Assembly (NCBI GenBank): GCA_005884855.1
Contig: VAZS01000096.1
Coordinates: 1 to 8,326, forward strand
Length of the DNA: 8,326 nt
Source: Alphaproteobacteria bacterium
Lineage (GTDB): Bacteria > Pseudomonadota > Alphaproteobacteria > Rhizobiales > Xanthobacteraceae
Direction of reading: 5' to 3'
Part shown: positions 6,729-8,326 of the stretch, piece after piece
How the letters are laid out: each line of letters opens with the position of its first letter
Numbering within the stretch: the first letter of the stretch is position 1
Made by a program: the position numbers and the translations under genes
The notes under the pieces: generated by a model
What the model was told of the DNA's origin: nothing
What the model saw: the letters and a program-made list of their open reading frames with translations, nothing else
Databases searched by the model: none

Positions 6729-6760
6729 AAAGGGGCGGCAGAGCGATCTGCCGCCCCTTT
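6729..6760 (+). terminator. Rho-independent-type terminator after the porin gene
   Basis: A perfect 14-bp stem (6729-6742 with 6747-6760) starts with AAAGGGGCGGCAGA and closes on a GCGA loop, a GNRA tetraloop. The right arm ends CCCCTTT and is followed by CATTT. It starts 17 bases after the porin stop codon. The AAA/TTT ends make it possibly usable in both directions. Confidence 0.9.
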
Positions 6761-6926
6761 CATTTGAAAGATGAACGGTGCAGAGGCTGCAGGGCGAGGC
6801 CGATACGATCGCTCAACAACCAAGCCTCAAATGAACCGAACTAACGACATAATCCCGGCTCGCATCTCAACATTACGGGATGATGATTGCGGGAAATAAT
6901 TGCGGGACTTAGTCCAAAATTAAGTT
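6761..6926. other. Intergenic stretch with three short direct repeats
   Basis: No gene is seen here. The right half is AT-richer than the flanks. Near its end three nine-base words follow ATTRCGGGA: ATTACGGGA at 6872-6880 and ATTGCGGGA at 6886-6894 and 6899-6907, with starts 14 and 13 bases apart. They could be an operator or simply chance plus local slippage. Confidence 0.4.
6872..6907 (+). repeat. Three spaced direct repeats ATTRCGGGA
   Basis: Three copies (one with A, two with G at the fourth position) lie at 6872, 6886 and 6899. They sit 20-55 bases upstream of the possible GTG start at 6927. The helical-turn-plus spacing (13-14 bases) is larger than one DNA turn, which weakens the case for a cooperative operator. 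Confidence 0.55.
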
Positions 6927-7121
6927 GTGTTTGCTGTGCTGCCGAGATTCGATGTCGCCATCATGCAAGCTGTGATTCGCGCACAACAACCGGTGTCCGA
7001 TCGCTGCAAGGAATGCGGCAAGCAGCCGAGGTTTGTGACTAGTATCCTGGACCCGCTGACCGGGCGAACATTCGCGGCTGTGAGGTCGTCCGTCTCACGC
7101 CAATGGCGCATCGCTGGATGA
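6927..7121 (+). CDS. Doubtful small single-CxxC (half zinc-ribbon) ORF
   Basis: A 64-residue frame from GTG 6927 (or 52 residues from ATG 6963) contains CKECGKQPRFVTSILDPLTG, which reads like the first half of small zinc-ribbon proteins common in Bradyrhizobium relatives. Those normally carry a second CxxC about 20 residues later. Here the C-terminus (AAVRSSVSRQWRIAG) has none, and shifting to either other frame does not restore it. No ribosome site precedes either start. The last 27 bases overlap, tail to tail, the 3' end of the ABC transporter gene on the other strand. I take it as either a decayed remnant or a real short protein with a replaced end. The cysteine-rich motif is the only reason to list it. 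Confidence 0.35.
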   Translation: MFAVLPRFDVAIMQAVIRAQQPVSDRCKECGKQPRFVTSILDPLTGRTFAAVRSSVSRQWRIAG

Positions 7122-8326
7122 CTTCACGCCCTCCGCCTGGTTCTGCAGCACAAATCGATCGCCCTCCCGACGCAGCACGACCTTGCGCTGATGGAAGGCC
7201 TCCAGCGTCGAGCGATGACCGATTGAGACAATGGTGGTTCTCGGCAGTCTCTTCTCGAGCAGCTTGTAAAGAGCCGCCTCCGAGGCTTCATCCAGCGATG
7301 CGGTCGCCTCGTCGAGGAAGAGATATTGCGGCTGATGCAAGAACGCTCGCGCGAGCCCAAGGCGCTGCTGCTCGCCCAGCGAGAGCATGCGATTCCAGTG
7401 CGCTTCCTCGTCCAGTCTTGAAGCGAGCTGCGGGAGGCCCACTGCAATCAAAATTTCCCTGACCCGATCCGAGCTGAATGCGCCCACTTCCGCCGGGTAG
7501 ACGATAGCGGCGTACAGTGAACCGACCGGGAAATACGGCCGCTGTGGCAGCATCATCAGGGTTGCTTTTGCCGGGATCGCAATCGAGCCGCTGCCGAACG
7601 GCCAAATCCCGGCGATGGCCCGGAACAGGGTTGACTTGCCCGCGCCGGACGGCCCGATCACCAAAGTGCGCTGATTGCCCAGGATGGTGAAGCTGTCGGC
7701 CGAAACCAGCGGCGTGCCATTCGGCAGATTCACCAGCAGCTTCTGCAGATGTATGTTGTCGCGGCCCGCCGACGAGAGGACGCCAATTGAACTGGTGCTG
7801 ATTGCTTCCGCCGCAGCGCTCTTGATTGCAGTCTCAAATCCGTCCAGTCGCGCAACGACCGCTCGCCATTCCGCCAGCGTGCGATAGGTTGAAACGAAAA
7901 ACGATAGCGCGGTTTGCACGCTGGAAAAGGCTGAGGCGGTCTGCATCATGCCACCCAGCTGGATCTTGTTCGCAAAATAGGCCGGCGCCACCAGAATGTA
8001 GGGGAAGATCACCGCGGCTTGCGCATAGCTCGACGTAAACGCCGTCAGGCGCTTGGTCCGCCGCATGATCATATACCAATTCCCGACGACCCGGCCGAAA
8101 CGCTCGGAAAGCCGCTGCCGTTCGGCGCTCTCTCCCTGCAACAGCGCAATCTGTTCGGAGTTTTCGCGCACCCGAACCAGGTTGAATCGAAAATCGGCTT
8201 CGAAGCGCTGCTGCTGGAAATCGAGGTTGACCAACGGCGAGCCGATCCACTGGGTGAGCGCCGTTCCGAAGATTGCATATATCAACGCGCCCCATACCAG
8301 ATAACCGGGGATCTCGAATTCGGCGC
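7095..8326 (-). CDS. Fused permease/ATPase ABC transporter, YddA/BacA-like (5' partial)
   Basis: The gene enters from the right edge with no start in view; 409 C-terminal residues are seen, and the frame is open to base 8324. The first part, beginning EFEIPGYLVWGALIYAIFGT, is the end of an ABC_membrane_2/SbmA-BacA-like membrane domain, with the family pattern QQRFEADFRFNLVRVRENSE (about 8167-8220) and a further hydrophobic stretch near AAVIFPYILVAPAYF. The ATPase domain has Walker A GPSGAGKST (7629-7655), Q-loop MLPQRP, signature LSLGEQQRLGLARA (the LSLGEQ form typical of this subfamily), Walker B YLFLDEATASLD and H-loop SIGHRS. It is thus a half-transporter that should work as a dimer. Relatives include E. 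coli YddA, mycobacterial Rv1819c and Bradyrhizobium BclA, which imports antimicrobial and plant NCR peptides. Which of these it resembles best cannot be judged from the fragment. Confidence 0.92.
   Translation of the reverse strand, partial: AEFEIPGYLVWGALIYAIFGTALTQWIGSPLVNLDFQQQRFEADFRFNLVRVRENSEQIALLQGESAERQRLSERFGRVVGNWYMIMRRTKRLTAFTSSYAQAAVIFPYILVAPAYFANKIQLGGMMQTASAFSSVQTALSFFVSTYRTLAEWRAVVARLDGFETAIKSAAAEAISTSSIGVLSSAGRDNIHLQKLLVNLPNGTPLVSADSFTILGNQRTLVIGPSGAGKSTLFRAIAGIWPFGSGSIAIPAKATLMMLPQRPYFPVGSLYAAIVYPAEVGAFSSDRVREILIAVGLPQLASRLDEEAHWNRMLSLGEQQRLGLARAFLHQPQYLFLDEATASLDEASEAALYKLLEKRLPRTTIVSIGHRSTLEAFHQRKVVLRREGDRFVLQNQAEGVKSSSDAPLA

Noticed and set aside
6760..6834. Inverted pair TCATTTGA / TCAAATGA flanking about 59 bases
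   Set aside because: Eight-base arms that far apart are easily explained by chance; no mobile-element features lie between them.
7095..8285. TTG at 8283-8285 as the true start of the ABC transporter
   Set aside because: The frame continues upstream with the conserved IPGYLVWGA segment to the window edge, so the gene is cut by the window, not started there.

Overview
The window reads as chromosomal DNA of a GC-rich alphaproteobacterium, most likely of the Bradyrhizobium/Rhodopseudomonas/Afipia group. This is judged from the protein style (glycolate oxidase subunits, c550-like cytochrome, a TorF-type porin with a Lys-Ala-Pro-Pro N-terminus, a BacA/YddA-type ABC transporter) and from recall of those families; no search was run.

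Layout: (1) 1-131, + strand, the last codons of an alpha/beta hydrolase. (2) 141-186, an exact 23-bp tandem duplication that abuts the stop codon of the next gene. (3) 187-579, - strand, an exported class I cytochrome c. (4) 802-4797, + strand, a tightly packed glcD-glcE-glcF operon for the FAD/Fe-S glycolate oxidase. (5) 4874-5260, + strand, a small lysine-rich histone-H1-like protein, followed by a strong hairpin terminator. (6) about 350 bp without a convincing gene. (7) 5680-6711, + strand, an exported TorF-family porin with its own hairpin terminator. (8) a 334-bp stretch with three short direct repeats and a doubtful small single-CxxC ORF. (9) 7095-8326, - strand, the C-terminal part of a fused permease/ATPase ABC exporter that runs off the window.

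The glc genes would together oxidise glycolate to glyoxylate: GlcD and GlcE are the flavin-binding oxidase subunits and GlcF carries electrons through two 4Fe-4S ferredoxin clusters and two CCG domains towards the membrane quinone pool. The cytochrome c is divergent from glcD; a functional link is only a guess.

The most interesting features are lesions or recent rearrangements rather than a new system. glcD lacks the roughly 40 N-terminal residues expected for the family, and no reading frame upstream supplies them. glcF carries an in-frame exact 57-bp tandem duplication that doubles a conserved cysteine motif in its second CCG domain. A second exact tandem duplication (23 bp) sits just past the cytochrome c gene. 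Either this locus is drifting by slippage and deletion, or the assembly has small errors here. I found no CRISPR array, tRNA, rRNA, insertion sequence or clearly novel defence or biosynthetic system.
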